Assembly: GCA_023144585.1 (NCBI GenBank)
Contig: JAGLFI010000092.1
Span: 1-5,277 of the forward strand
Length of the DNA stretch: 5,277 bases
Direction of reading: 5' to 3'
From: Desulfobacula sp.
GTDB taxonomy: Bacteria; Desulfobacterota; Desulfobacteria; Desulfobacterales; Desulfobacteraceae
The notes below the pieces were generated by a model. That model worked only from the letters and a program-made list of their open reading frames with translations, was not told where the DNA came from and did no database searches. Below, in pieces: positions 1 to 5,277 of this stretch. The position numbers were made by a program, and so were the translations under genes. Position 1 is the stretch's first letter. The number at the start of each line of letters is the position of its first letter.

Positions 1-171
1 ATTGCCATGAAAAATGAAGAACTTGCCATGAAAAAATACACAGCCCTTGCACAAAATTGTGATGACAAAAAGTTAAAAGCCGTTTTCCTGGATCTTGCAG
101 CCATGGAACGGAACCATAAATTCAAGATGGAAAAAAGCTTTGTGGATGTTGCCTATCCTGAAGTCTGGTAA
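1..171 (+). CDS. Ferritin-like diiron protein (rubrerythrin-type), C-terminal fragment
   Basis: The reading frame is open from the first base and ends at TAA 169-171, giving the last 56 residues of a protein whose start lies upstream. The visible part looks like the second half of a rubrerythrin/ferritin-like four-helix bundle. It has an E-x-x-A-x-x-x-Y helix (Glu6, Tyr13 of the fragment), a linker rich in Asp and Lys, then a helix with E-x-x-H (Glu36, His39), which is the usual diiron ligand pair. It ends in AYPEVW. Proteins of this family use a diiron site in peroxide or oxygen detoxification, or act as small electron-transfer proteins, in the cytoplasm of anaerobes. No rubredoxin-type CxxC iron site follows the bundle, so it is a bundle-only form or carries any such domain at the unseen N-terminus. 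It lies 24 bp before the CapA-like gene on the same strand, so co-transcription is possible, but a functional link is not evident. Confidence 0.8.
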   Translation: MAMKNEELAMKKYTALAQNCDDKKLKAVFLDLAAMERNHKFKMEKSFVDVAYPEVW

Positions 172-195
172 GCTAATCATTAACACAGGTTTAAT

Positions 196-1452
196 ATGCC
201 GACAATATCTTCATTTGACTGGGAAAAGGGGTGCTGGGCTGCCGATACAATAACCGAACATTCTAAAAAGGCAACTGCAAAAGTTTGTATTTCCGGCGAC
301 TGGGCACCCATTCGGGCCTTCAAGGAAATCATGGAAACCCGTCCGGAATCCGTATATGGTGATCTTATGTCCATCTTGAAATCGGCTGATCTATCCATTG
401 TTAATCTTGAATCTCCTTTGAGTGACAGAGGAAATGAAGTCTTTAAAAGCGGCGCTGTATTCAAAGGCAAACAACGCCACATAAAAGCGCTGACTGCTGT
501 CCCATTCGATGTGGTCACCCTGGCAAACAATCATGTATTTGATTACGGGCTTGATGCATTTAAAGATACCGTGGATGTTTTAAATCATCATCATATTCAA
601 TGGACAGGTGCAGGAATGTCCTTTAAAGATGCCTGCACCCCCCTTATAGTAGATATTAATGATACTAAAATTGCCATTGTCAATTTCAGTGAAGGAGAAG
701 ATCTCACTTCAGCAGGGGAAAAACCCGGTGTAATGGGGTGGAATTTGTCCAAAATTGAAGATACGATTAAATCACTCAGGCCAAAAGTTGATTTCATCAT
801 TGTCATTTCCCATTGCGGTATTGAATATATCCCATTTCCGCCACCTTACGTTGCCACGGCGTTTAGACAGATGGCCAAGGCGGGTGCGGATATTGTTATC
901 GGTCATCACCCCCATGTCCCCCAGGGCATTCAATTTTATAATAATATTCCCATCTGTTACAGCCTGGGAAATTTTGTTTTTTATCAGCAGACCGATCTTT
1001 GCTATCGGAAACTTGGTTACCTTGTGAATCTTGAATTAACTAAAAATTCACTTGTATCCTTTGAGCTTGTTCCGTATGAGATCCATGATCAGGGGCTGTC
1101 TCTTTTCAAAGAGCCGGAACTTCAAACTTTTTGGAGAAAACTTAAAGAAATCTCACTGCCCCTGCAGGATGACAAAAAGCTGTATGAGACATGGCATGGA
1201 TTTCTACACTATTATGGCATTAACGGCTTTTTTAATGAAATATCCATGATCATGGAAAGAATAAAAGCAGACCCTCAAAAAGGCGCTGCAATGTTCCGCA
1301 ACCGATTGACCACATTACAGCATTATCATCATTGGAAGGACTTTATGACTCATCTTGTGGAAGGAACGCTTGAAGCATCACCCCAGTGGTCACGGACGCT
1401 GATTAACGAGTGGCTGACCTGCAAAACAGATGGTTTTGGGCTTAAAAAATAA
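196..1452 (+). CDS. CapA-family (poly-gamma-glutamate synthesis type) metallophosphatase-like protein
   Basis: The 418-residue product has the full motif series of the CapA/PgsA family, a branch of the calcineurin-like phosphoesterase fold: SGDW (Gly34-Asp35), NLE (70-72), NNH (111-113), HCGIEY (His206-Gly208), GHHPHVPQG (236-244) and YSLGNFVF (255-262). The Asp, Asn and His residues of these motifs would form the metal site. The first 28 residues are polar and I see no signal peptide or membrane anchor, whereas PgsA/CapA of capsule producers is usually membrane-anchored; this suggests a cytoplasmic enzyme. The usual HWG motif reads HCG. Residues from about 300 to 418 extend past the catalytic core and look mostly helical, with many aromatic and His residues. 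The start at ATG 196 has only a weak AGG six bases upstream, but it leaves the core intact. The gene is followed after 5 bp by the racemase-like gene, so a shared transcript is likely. Family membership is secure; the reaction and substrate are unknown. Confidence 0.88.
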   Translation: MPTISSFDWEKGCWAADTITEHSKKATAKVCISGDWAPIRAFKEIMETRPESVYGDLMSILKSADLSIVNLESPLSDRGNEVFKSGAVFKGKQRHIKALTAVPFDVVTLANNHVFDYGLDAFKDTVDVLNHHHIQWTGAGMSFKDACTPLIVDINDTKIAIVNFSEGEDLTSAGEKPGVMGWNLSKIEDTIKSLRPKVDFIIVISHCGIEYIPFPPPYVATAFRQMAKAGADIVIGHHPHVPQGIQFYNNIPICYSLGNFVFYQQTDLCYRKLGYLVNLELTKNSLVSFELVPYEIHDQGLSLFKEPELQTFWRKLKEISLPLQDDKKLYETWHGFLHYYGINGFFNEISMIMERIKADPQKGAAMFRNRLTTLQHYHHWKDFMTHLVEGTLEASPQWSRTLINEWLTCKTDGFGLKK

Positions 1453-1457
1453 TTTCC

Positions 1458-2381
1458 ATGAACCTTTCAAAGAAAAAACCAGCCCCTTCAAAAAGAACCA
1501 TTCTGGTAACTGATTCAGGATTGGGCGGCATGTCAGTCTTTGCACGGATTGCAACTCATCTGGCCAATAAATCACCCTGGCAGGATATCTCAATGATCTA
1601 TTTCAATTCCTGGCCTGAACAGAACAAAGGATATAATCATTTTGAAACCATGGATCAAAGGGCCAGGGTTTTTGACAATGCATTGAATGCCATGGAAGAT
1701 TTTAAACCAAACATGATTCTCATAGCCTGTAATACACTTTCTGTAATTTATCCTTTTACGCCTTACAGTCAAAACACCGGAATCACAGTTTCCGGCATCG
1801 TGGATCACGGCGTTCAACTGATCCATGAAAATCTTATGGCAGACCCTGACAGCCATGTGATTATATTTGGTACGCCCACAACCATCGCTGACAAAACTCA
1901 TCAACGAAAGCTTATTAAAATGGGGATTGATCCTGACCGAATTACCAGTCAAGGATGCACAAATCTTGCTGGAAAGATTGAGAGAAATCCCTTCAGCAAT
2001 AATGTAGCAAAGATGATCAATGCCAATGTTTCAACTGCAGCTTCAAAGATGAATCACCCCATAGGAAAAGTATATGCGGCACTTTGCTGTACTCATTTTG
2101 GATATTGCAGGAATCTTTTTCAAGACGCTTTATCCAAACATGTAAAAAGAGAGGTCATCATTCTTAATCCCAACGAAAGAATGGCCGATCATGTAATGGA
2201 AACCCCAGTCGAAACAAATGCTTTTTCTCCTGACATTAACATGCGCGTTGTTTCCAGAGTTTTTTGGGAACCCGAAAGAATTGATGCCTATGTCAGGCTG
2301 TTAAAAGATGTTTCCTCTGAAACTGTCAGAGCTCTGACCGGATATGAATGGAATCCGAATTTGTTTGAAGTTAAAAGTTAA
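1458..2381 (+). CDS. Asp/Glu racemase superfamily protein, MurI-like
   Basis: The 307-residue product matches the cofactor-independent glutamate/aspartate racemase fold. It has DSGLGGMSV near the N-terminus (Asp19-Ser20), ACNT (Cys91) in the first domain, GTPTT (138-142), a Gly-Cys-Thr at 166-168, and CCTHF (Cys211-His213) in the second. Cys91 and Cys211 match the two catalytic thiols that swap a proton on the substrate alpha carbon, so racemase activity is plausible and single-Cys decarboxylase relatives are less likely. It departs from true MurI in the segment normally reading YFGDTA-x-x-PYG, here YFNSWPEQNKGYN (48-60), and it is longer than typical MurI (about 250-285 residues). These differences hint at another substrate or a specialised role. 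The ATG lies 5 bp past the CapA-like stop with no clear Shine-Dalgarno sequence, so translational coupling is likely. The next gene is an ATP-grasp ligase, which could use the D-amino acid formed. The substrate could be Glu, Asp or a derivative; the sequence does not decide. Confidence 0.85.
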   Translation: MNLSKKKPAPSKRTILVTDSGLGGMSVFARIATHLANKSPWQDISMIYFNSWPEQNKGYNHFETMDQRARVFDNALNAMEDFKPNMILIACNTLSVIYPFTPYSQNTGITVSGIVDHGVQLIHENLMADPDSHVIIFGTPTTIADKTHQRKLIKMGIDPDRITSQGCTNLAGKIERNPFSNNVAKMINANVSTAASKMNHPIGKVYAALCCTHFGYCRNLFQDALSKHVKREVIILNPNERMADHVMETPVETNAFSPDINMRVVSRVFWEPERIDAYVRLLKDVSSETVRALTGYEWNPNLFEVKS

Positions 2382-2415
2382 TTTTTCTCTTATATATTGA
2401 AAGGTTGTAGATTAA

Positions 2416-3405
2416 ATGAAAAAAATATTAATTATCACAGGCCCGGCAGGTGATGCCCAGGGCTGGGGGGATATCACTGCCACCCAAAGTATCAAAAAAG
2501 CAATTGATGATTCCGGAAAAACTGCAGAGATTGCCTTTGTTAACAACATGGATGAATTTTACTTGTGCCTTGAAAAAAACACCTTTGATATTGTCTGGAG
2601 TGCTCTTTATCATATTTCCGGTAAATCAGAGACCATTGGCATGGGTGATGGTGCGCAAAAATGGCTTGCAGATATTTTTGATGATAGAGGCATCCCCTAT
2701 ATCGGGCCGGATGCAAAAACCATGAAAGACTTAATCCATAAAACCAGCACTCACAGAATATTGAAAAATAAAGGGATTTCAGTCCCCTACCATTATCAGC
2801 TTGGAACATCCGATGCCCTTCCGGACATGGCCTATCCGGCTTTTGTGAAACCCAGCTATGAATCACGATCTGTTGGTATCAATGATGACAGTGTGGTAAA
2901 TTCACCTGAAGAACTGAAAAAAAGAATTGTCTACATTGAAAGCAATTTTGAACAACCGGCACTGGTGGAAGAATATCTTCCCGGAGATGAATATACCGTT
3001 CTGATGCTGGGCAATGGAGTGCATCAGGCATTTTTACCCGGCAAAGTAGTGGTAGATCCTTCCATGTTTGGTAAATATCCCATCCTGAGAAGTGATTTAA
3101 GAGGGGTGGGTGTGACAAAGATACAGGTTGTTTCCCAAAGGAAAGAAGAACTGATTGACCTTTGCCGACAGGCCATGGAAGCATTAAACTGCCTGGATCA
3201 TGTCAGGGCTGACATGCGCCTTGATGCCGACGGCAAGCCCAAAATTATTGAAGTGAACGGGATACCCGGCTTAAAACCAATAAAAAGCTGGAGTCCCCAG
3301 ATTTTTTCTTTGTATAATCCTTGTTCTGACGGCCCCATGGAAGAGTATCGAAAACTCATTGACCATATTGTAACCTCTGCTCTGGCACGTTACAATATAG
3401 AGTAA
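2416..3405 (+). CDS. ATP-grasp ligase, D-alanine--D-alanine ligase-like
   Basis: The 329-residue product is a complete ATP-grasp enzyme, the fold that activates a carboxylate as acyl phosphate and joins it to an amine. Visible parts are an N-terminal nucleotide-fold strand (KKILIITG), a GDITATQS segment (18-25) resembling the EHEVSLxSA region of Ddl, the central FVKPSYESRSVGI (143-155, Lys145 at the ATP site), VEEYLPGDEYTV (184-195) before the large ATP-grasp domain, and the metal-binding set RADMR (Asp266) and EVNGIPGLKP (Glu279, Asn281). The ATP and magnesium residues are therefore kept. The Ddl signature N-T-x-P-G-M/L is changed to N-G-I-P-G-L, and the substrate-side end reads KSWSP (290-294), so D-Ala-D-Ala need not be the product. 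AAGG eleven bases before ATG 2416 is the likely ribosome site. The 34-bp AT-rich gap after the racemase-like gene is the largest in the cluster. Cytoplasmic; fold certain, substrates unknown. Confidence 0.86.
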   Translation: MKKILIITGPAGDAQGWGDITATQSIKKAIDDSGKTAEIAFVNNMDEFYLCLEKNTFDIVWSALYHISGKSETIGMGDGAQKWLADIFDDRGIPYIGPDAKTMKDLIHKTSTHRILKNKGISVPYHYQLGTSDALPDMAYPAFVKPSYESRSVGINDDSVVNSPEELKKRIVYIESNFEQPALVEEYLPGDEYTVLMLGNGVHQAFLPGKVVVDPSMFGKYPILRSDLRGVGVTKIQVVSQRKEELIDLCRQAMEALNCLDHVRADMRLDADGKPKIIEVNGIPGLKPIKSWSPQIFSLYNPCSDGPMEEYRKLIDHIVTSALARYNIE

Positions 3406-3410
3406 CGTGC
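3385..3410 (+). promoter_or_regulatory. Perfect 9-bp inverted repeat at the ligase/amidohydrolase junction
   Basis: GCACGTTAC (3385-3393) and GTAACGTGC (3402-3410) are exact reverse complements around an 8-base AT-rich loop. The right arm contains the ATP-grasp stop codon (TAA 3403-3405) and ends three bases before the ATG of the next gene. No T-run follows, so it is not an intrinsic terminator. In RNA it would fold over the place where a ribosome site for the amidohydrolase should lie. It may therefore tune translational coupling or mark an RNA processing site. The structure is seen in the sequence; the role is inferred. Confidence 0.45.
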
Positions 3411-3413
3411 ACT

Positions 3414-4244
3414 ATGGTTAAACCTGGAGAAAAGCAGCATGACAATATCATTCAAGGGGCAGACCCTTTGGGAGGATTTGCTTATCACCTTGATTTTTCT
3501 CTTCCATATATAGCTGTTGCCATCCATACCGGACATCATGTCAGAGAGGAACTGCTGCCTCTTATGGCCCTTGATTCCGACCAGCGAAAATTTGAAGAAG
3601 ATACGGCTACAGATCTTTTGATCAAGGGCTTGGGCAATGCAGTCTGGGCCCTTGAATCAAGGGCGGTTTATGATCTTAACCGTTCAAAGGGCATGGCGCT
3701 GCCACTTACCCCGGAAAAATTCTGGGGTACCCGGGTGTACAAAACTTTGCCAACTCCTGAAATGAACCGAAGAAGTCTGAAAAGCTATGAATCTTTTTAC
3801 AGGTTTATAAAAACCTGCATTGCGTCCATATTGGATCGCTTTGGTATCTGCATTATATATGATATCCATTCCTATAATATTTCCCGCCAACAGGCCAAAG
3901 GGATCAAATCTCCTCCTGTTTTCAATCTCGGCACAGCACTGCTGGATAAATCAAAATGGAAAAACGCTATTGAATTATGGCTGGAACAGCTTGGTGCCAT
4001 ATCTTTACCTGGGATAAAGACCCGTGTGGCAGAAAATCATGTGTTTTTGGGTAAGGCAGAGTTTTGCAGACGTCTTTGCAGTCTGGATGATCGCATCCTT
4101 GTTCTTCCCACAGAAATATCCAAGGTATATATGGATGAAATTAAGGGGGCTGTTTATCCGGATGTGCTTTTGACAATGAAAAATGGCCTCCAAAAAGTCA
4201 TTTTATCTCATATTCAGCTGTTAAAAAATAAAAACCTCTTTTAA
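3414..4244 (+). CDS. N-formylglutamate amidohydrolase family protein
   Basis: The 276-residue product carries the motif series of the N-formylglutamate amidohydrolase family (histidine degradation HutG-type and relatives). AVAIHTGHHVREELLP (34-49) corresponds to the usual PHxG...P, and EEDTATD (61-67) follows. Next come ESRAVYDLNR (81-90), YDIHSYN (149-155, Asp150 and His152), ENHVFLGK (207-214) in place of the usual N-x-P-F-x-G-G, and LPTEISKVYMDE (231-242) with Glu234. Classical members hydrolyse N-formyl-L-glutamate to formate and glutamate in the cytoplasm; the same fold occurs beside ATP-grasp ligases in other amide-forming gene sets, where the substrate is usually unknown. No hut genes are visible here, so a histidine-catabolic role has no support. 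The start at ATG 3414 is 8 bp past the ligase stop, lacks a good Shine-Dalgarno sequence and sits just after an inverted repeat. The stop codon falls inside the left arm of the downstream terminator hairpin. Likely role (inferred): cleaving or editing an acylated glutamate-like intermediate or the ligase product. Confidence 0.82.
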   Translation: MVKPGEKQHDNIIQGADPLGGFAYHLDFSLPYIAVAIHTGHHVREELLPLMALDSDQRKFEEDTATDLLIKGLGNAVWALESRAVYDLNRSKGMALPLTPEKFWGTRVYKTLPTPEMNRRSLKSYESFYRFIKTCIASILDRFGICIIYDIHSYNISRQQAKGIKSPPVFNLGTALLDKSKWKNAIELWLEQLGAISLPGIKTRVAENHVFLGKAEFCRRLCSLDDRILVLPTEISKVYMDEIKGAVYPDVLLTMKNGLQKVILSHIQLLKNKNLF

Positions 4245-4274
4245 ACACCAATTCCCAGGGATTTAAAAGAGGTT
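4222..4274 (-). terminator. Intrinsic terminator between convergent genes, strongest for the minus strand
   Basis: AACCTCTTTTAAA (4233-4245) and TTTAAAAGAGGTT (4262-4274) form a perfect 13-bp stem with a 16-base loop. Read on the minus strand, the stem is followed by TTTATTTTTTAA (4232 to 4222), the classic T-tract, so this should end the permease/UspA transcript, whose last stop codon lies at 4292. Read on the plus strand, the stem is followed only by CATTTAAATAA, so it is a weaker or helper terminator for the four-gene cluster. The left arm includes the amidohydrolase stop codon. Confidence 0.82.
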
Positions 4275-4291
4275 CATTTAAATAACCTGTC

Positions 4292-4783
4292 TTAAAAACG
4301 AAGCTTTTTTCCCAAACTTTTTTTAACGTCTTCATCCCTGTAGGACAACACATTGACAGGAGATCTCTTAAAGACCTTTTCAGCAACAGACCCCATAATA
4401 CTGTTTTTCAAATTGCCACGTCCCCGGGTTCCCATGACTACAAGATCCGGGGCTTCTTTACTGATAACCTTTAAAATTTCATCAACCGGGTTTCCAATTT
4501 TAAATAAGACCTTAACTTTCTCCTTGTCAATTTTGGCCTCATCCGCCATTTTGTTGAGCTTTTGTTTCCTGTCTTTGCGTATCTCTTCAACATAGTGTTC
4601 TGCATCAACATCATAGCCCATGGAAACGATGCTTTTTACCGATTCAATATCCCGTGAATTGATGATACTTAAAACAATAAGACTGGCATCATTTTTCAGA
4701 GCATTTTGTACAGCACAGTCAAAGACACCCTGTGAATAATCGGTAAATGCAAGGGGCACAAAAATTTTTTTAATATTATCCAA
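4292..4783 (-). CDS. Universal stress protein, UspA family, ATP-binding type
   Basis: The 163-residue product is a single-domain UspA protein. It opens with a beta strand (KKIFVPLAFTDYS, 5-17), has a charged helical middle (about 60-85) and KIGNPVDEIL (95-104), and ends with the diagnostic nucleotide site G-x2-G-x9-G-S: Gly118, Gly121, Gly131, Ser132. UspA proteins of this type bind ATP and act as cytoplasmic dimers in stress response or as regulators of partner proteins. The usual Asp-Gly/Phe-Ser after the first strand is shifted here (AFTDYS), a small deviation. The start is TTG at 4783: no in-frame ATG is found until Met55, and an AAAGGAG ribosome site sits seven bases upstream. The gene follows the TRAP permease by 15 bp on the same strand and precedes the hairpin terminator, so it is the last gene of that operon. 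Such pairs are known: in Halomonas elongata the UspA protein TeaD is encoded with TRAP transporter TeaABC and affects its transport activity. Confidence 0.9.
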   Translation of the reverse strand: MDNIKKIFVPLAFTDYSQGVFDCAVQNALKNDASLIVLSIINSRDIESVKSIVSMGYDVDAEHYVEEIRKDRKQKLNKMADEAKIDKEKVKVLFKIGNPVDEILKVISKEAPDLVVMGTRGRGNLKNSIMGSVAEKVFKRSPVNVLSYRDEDVKKSLGKKLRF

Positions 4784-4790
4784 TGGGTTT

Positions 4791-4797
4791 CTCCTTT
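4791..4797 (-). promoter_or_regulatory. Shine-Dalgarno site that fixes the TTG start of the UspA gene
   Basis: Minus-strand AAAGGAG lies seven bases before TTG 4783 and one base past the permease stop codon. It is the strongest ribosome site in the window. It supports TTG as the true start, since the next in-frame Met is 54 residues later and would remove the first strand of the fold. Confidence 0.85.
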
Positions 4798-4798
4798 A

Positions 4799-5277
4799 TT
4801 AAAAGTCACCAAATACTTCTTTGGCTGTCTTTCCCTCTTCTTTAGGAATTCTCGGTCTCTGCATCAGATAGAGGATGCCAAAAAGAATAAGAGCAAACGG
4901 ATAGACATAATACCGCTGGTCATGGGGCAGTCCAACCAGAGATGCTATGGCATCAGGCCTCATGGCAAGGACAGTAATACTTAAAAACAAGGGAATTTCC
5001 CATATCTTGTTTTTGGCCACAAACCAGTTTTGAGTGGCCGATGCAAAGGCAAAATTTCCGATGCAGGCCATGAGAAAAATTAAAATTCCCTGGGGCCATG
5101 ATGTAATATTGTGCAGGATCAAATCAGAATTAAATATGAACATGAATGGCAGGATTGCCGTTCGAATATCATACATAAATCCCTGTAGGCCTGTGGCAAT
5201 GGGGGGTGATTTTGCAATGGCAGCAGCAGCATAGGCGGCAAGGCCCACAGGAGGTGTATCATCTGCAAGAATTCCAA
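4799..5277 (-). CDS. TRAP transporter fused permease (DctQM type), C-terminal part
   Basis: The frame enters from beyond the right edge and ends at TAA (4801-4799), giving 158 complete C-terminal residues. It contains ADDTPPVGLAAYAAAAIA followed by GFMYDIRTAILPFMFIFN, a highly characteristic stretch of the fused 4TM/12TM TRAP permeases. The GTG at 5248 lies inside this motif and is not a start. About four hydrophobic spans are visible: around ILPFMFIFNSDLIL, GILIFLMACIGNFAFA, IPLFLSITVLAM and YPFALILFGILYLM. A short charged cytoplasmic tail follows. TRAP systems import organic acids and related solutes through the inner membrane, driven by an ion gradient, using a periplasmic binding protein (TAXI type for most fused permeases). 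That partner and the rest of this permease must lie to the right. Fused permeases are normally several hundred residues long, so perhaps a quarter is seen. The substrate cannot be read from this part. It forms an operon with the UspA gene 15 bp downstream. Confidence 0.92.
   Translation of the reverse strand, partial: GILADDTPPVGLAAYAAAAIAKSPPIATGLQGFMYDIRTAILPFMFIFNSDLILHNITSWPQGILIFLMACIGNFAFASATQNWFVAKNKIWEIPLFLSITVLAMRPDAIASLVGLPHDQRYYVYPFALILFGILYLMQRPRIPKEEGKTAKEVFGDF

Noticed and set aside
755..1249. Extra open frames on the plus strand inside the CapA-like gene (755-1027 and 1052-1249)
   Set aside because: They overlap conserved CapA motifs in another frame, have no ribosome sites and show no family resemblance. 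They are shadows.
196..1452. Idea that this is a poly-gamma-glutamate capsule operon
   Set aside because: Only the CapA-type member is present. The ligase CapB/PgsB and the membrane protein CapC/PgsC are not in the window, and the CapA-like protein lacks a visible export signal.
2382..2415. AT-rich gap before the ATP-grasp gene that might hold a promoter (TTGAAG ... TATAT)
   Set aside because: The spacing between the possible -35 and -10 elements is about 20 bases and the matches are weak. A ribosome site in a continuous operon is enough to explain the gap.
2540..3184. Minus-strand open frames opposite the ATP-grasp gene
   Set aside because: The composition is typical of antisense shadow frames, rich in Cys, His, Pro and Trp with no recognisable domain, while the plus strand encodes a complete enzyme.
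3648..3664. Near-perfect palindrome GCCCTTGA-A-TCAAGGGC inside the amidohydrolase gene, with a further TCAAGGGC copy at 3622-3629 and GGCCCTTGA at 3566-3574
   Set aside because: It lies in the codons of the conserved ESR-x-VYDLNR motif region and is explained by codon choice. No promoter or regulatory context is visible.
5034..5234. Plus-strand open frame opposite the TRAP permease gene
   Set aside because: The opposite strand carries the highly characteristic permease motifs, so this frame is an antisense shadow.

Overview
The window holds seven genes in two converging blocks and looks like ordinary chromosome from an anaerobic, AT-leaning Gram-negative bacterium. I would place it in the Desulfobacterota, near Desulfobacter or Desulfobacula. 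That rests on the diiron rubrerythrin-type protein ending in AYPEVW, the fused-type TRAP permease paired with a universal stress protein, and the general codon and protein style. No phylogenetic comparison was possible, so treat the placement as moderate at best. There are no mobile elements, CRISPR arrays, tRNAs or rRNAs.

Plus strand, 1-4244: the last 56 codons of a ferritin-like/rubrerythrin protein are followed by four tightly packed genes. These are a CapA-family metallophosphatase-like protein (196-1452), a MurI-like Asp/Glu racemase (1458-2381), a D-Ala-D-Ala-ligase-like ATP-grasp enzyme (2416-3405) and an N-formylglutamate amidohydrolase-family protein (3414-4244). The gaps between the four are 5, 34 and 8 bp, so they are very probably one transcript. 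A perfect 9-bp inverted repeat spans the ATP-grasp stop codon just ahead of the amidohydrolase start.

Minus strand, 5277-4292: the C-terminal part of a fused TRAP transporter permease runs into the window and is followed after 15 bp by a UspA-family ATP-binding protein that starts at TTG behind a strong Shine-Dalgarno sequence. The two blocks meet at a hairpin with perfect 13-bp arms (4233-4274). Its T-rich tail is on the minus-strand side, and one arm overlaps the stop codon of the amidohydrolase.

The four-gene plus-strand set is the most interesting content. A racemase that could supply a D-amino acid, an ATP-dependent carboxylate-amine ligase, an amidohydrolase that acts on acylated glutamate-like substrates, and a CapA homologue without a visible export signal together suggest a small pathway. 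It would make, modify or turn over a D-amino-acid-containing amide, dipeptide or glutamyl conjugate. Each family assignment is well supported by motifs. The joint pathway, its substrates and its product are inference. No poly-gamma-glutamate synthetase genes (CapB/PgsB, CapC/PgsC), carrier protein or exporter are visible, so this is not a standard capsule operon as far as this window shows.
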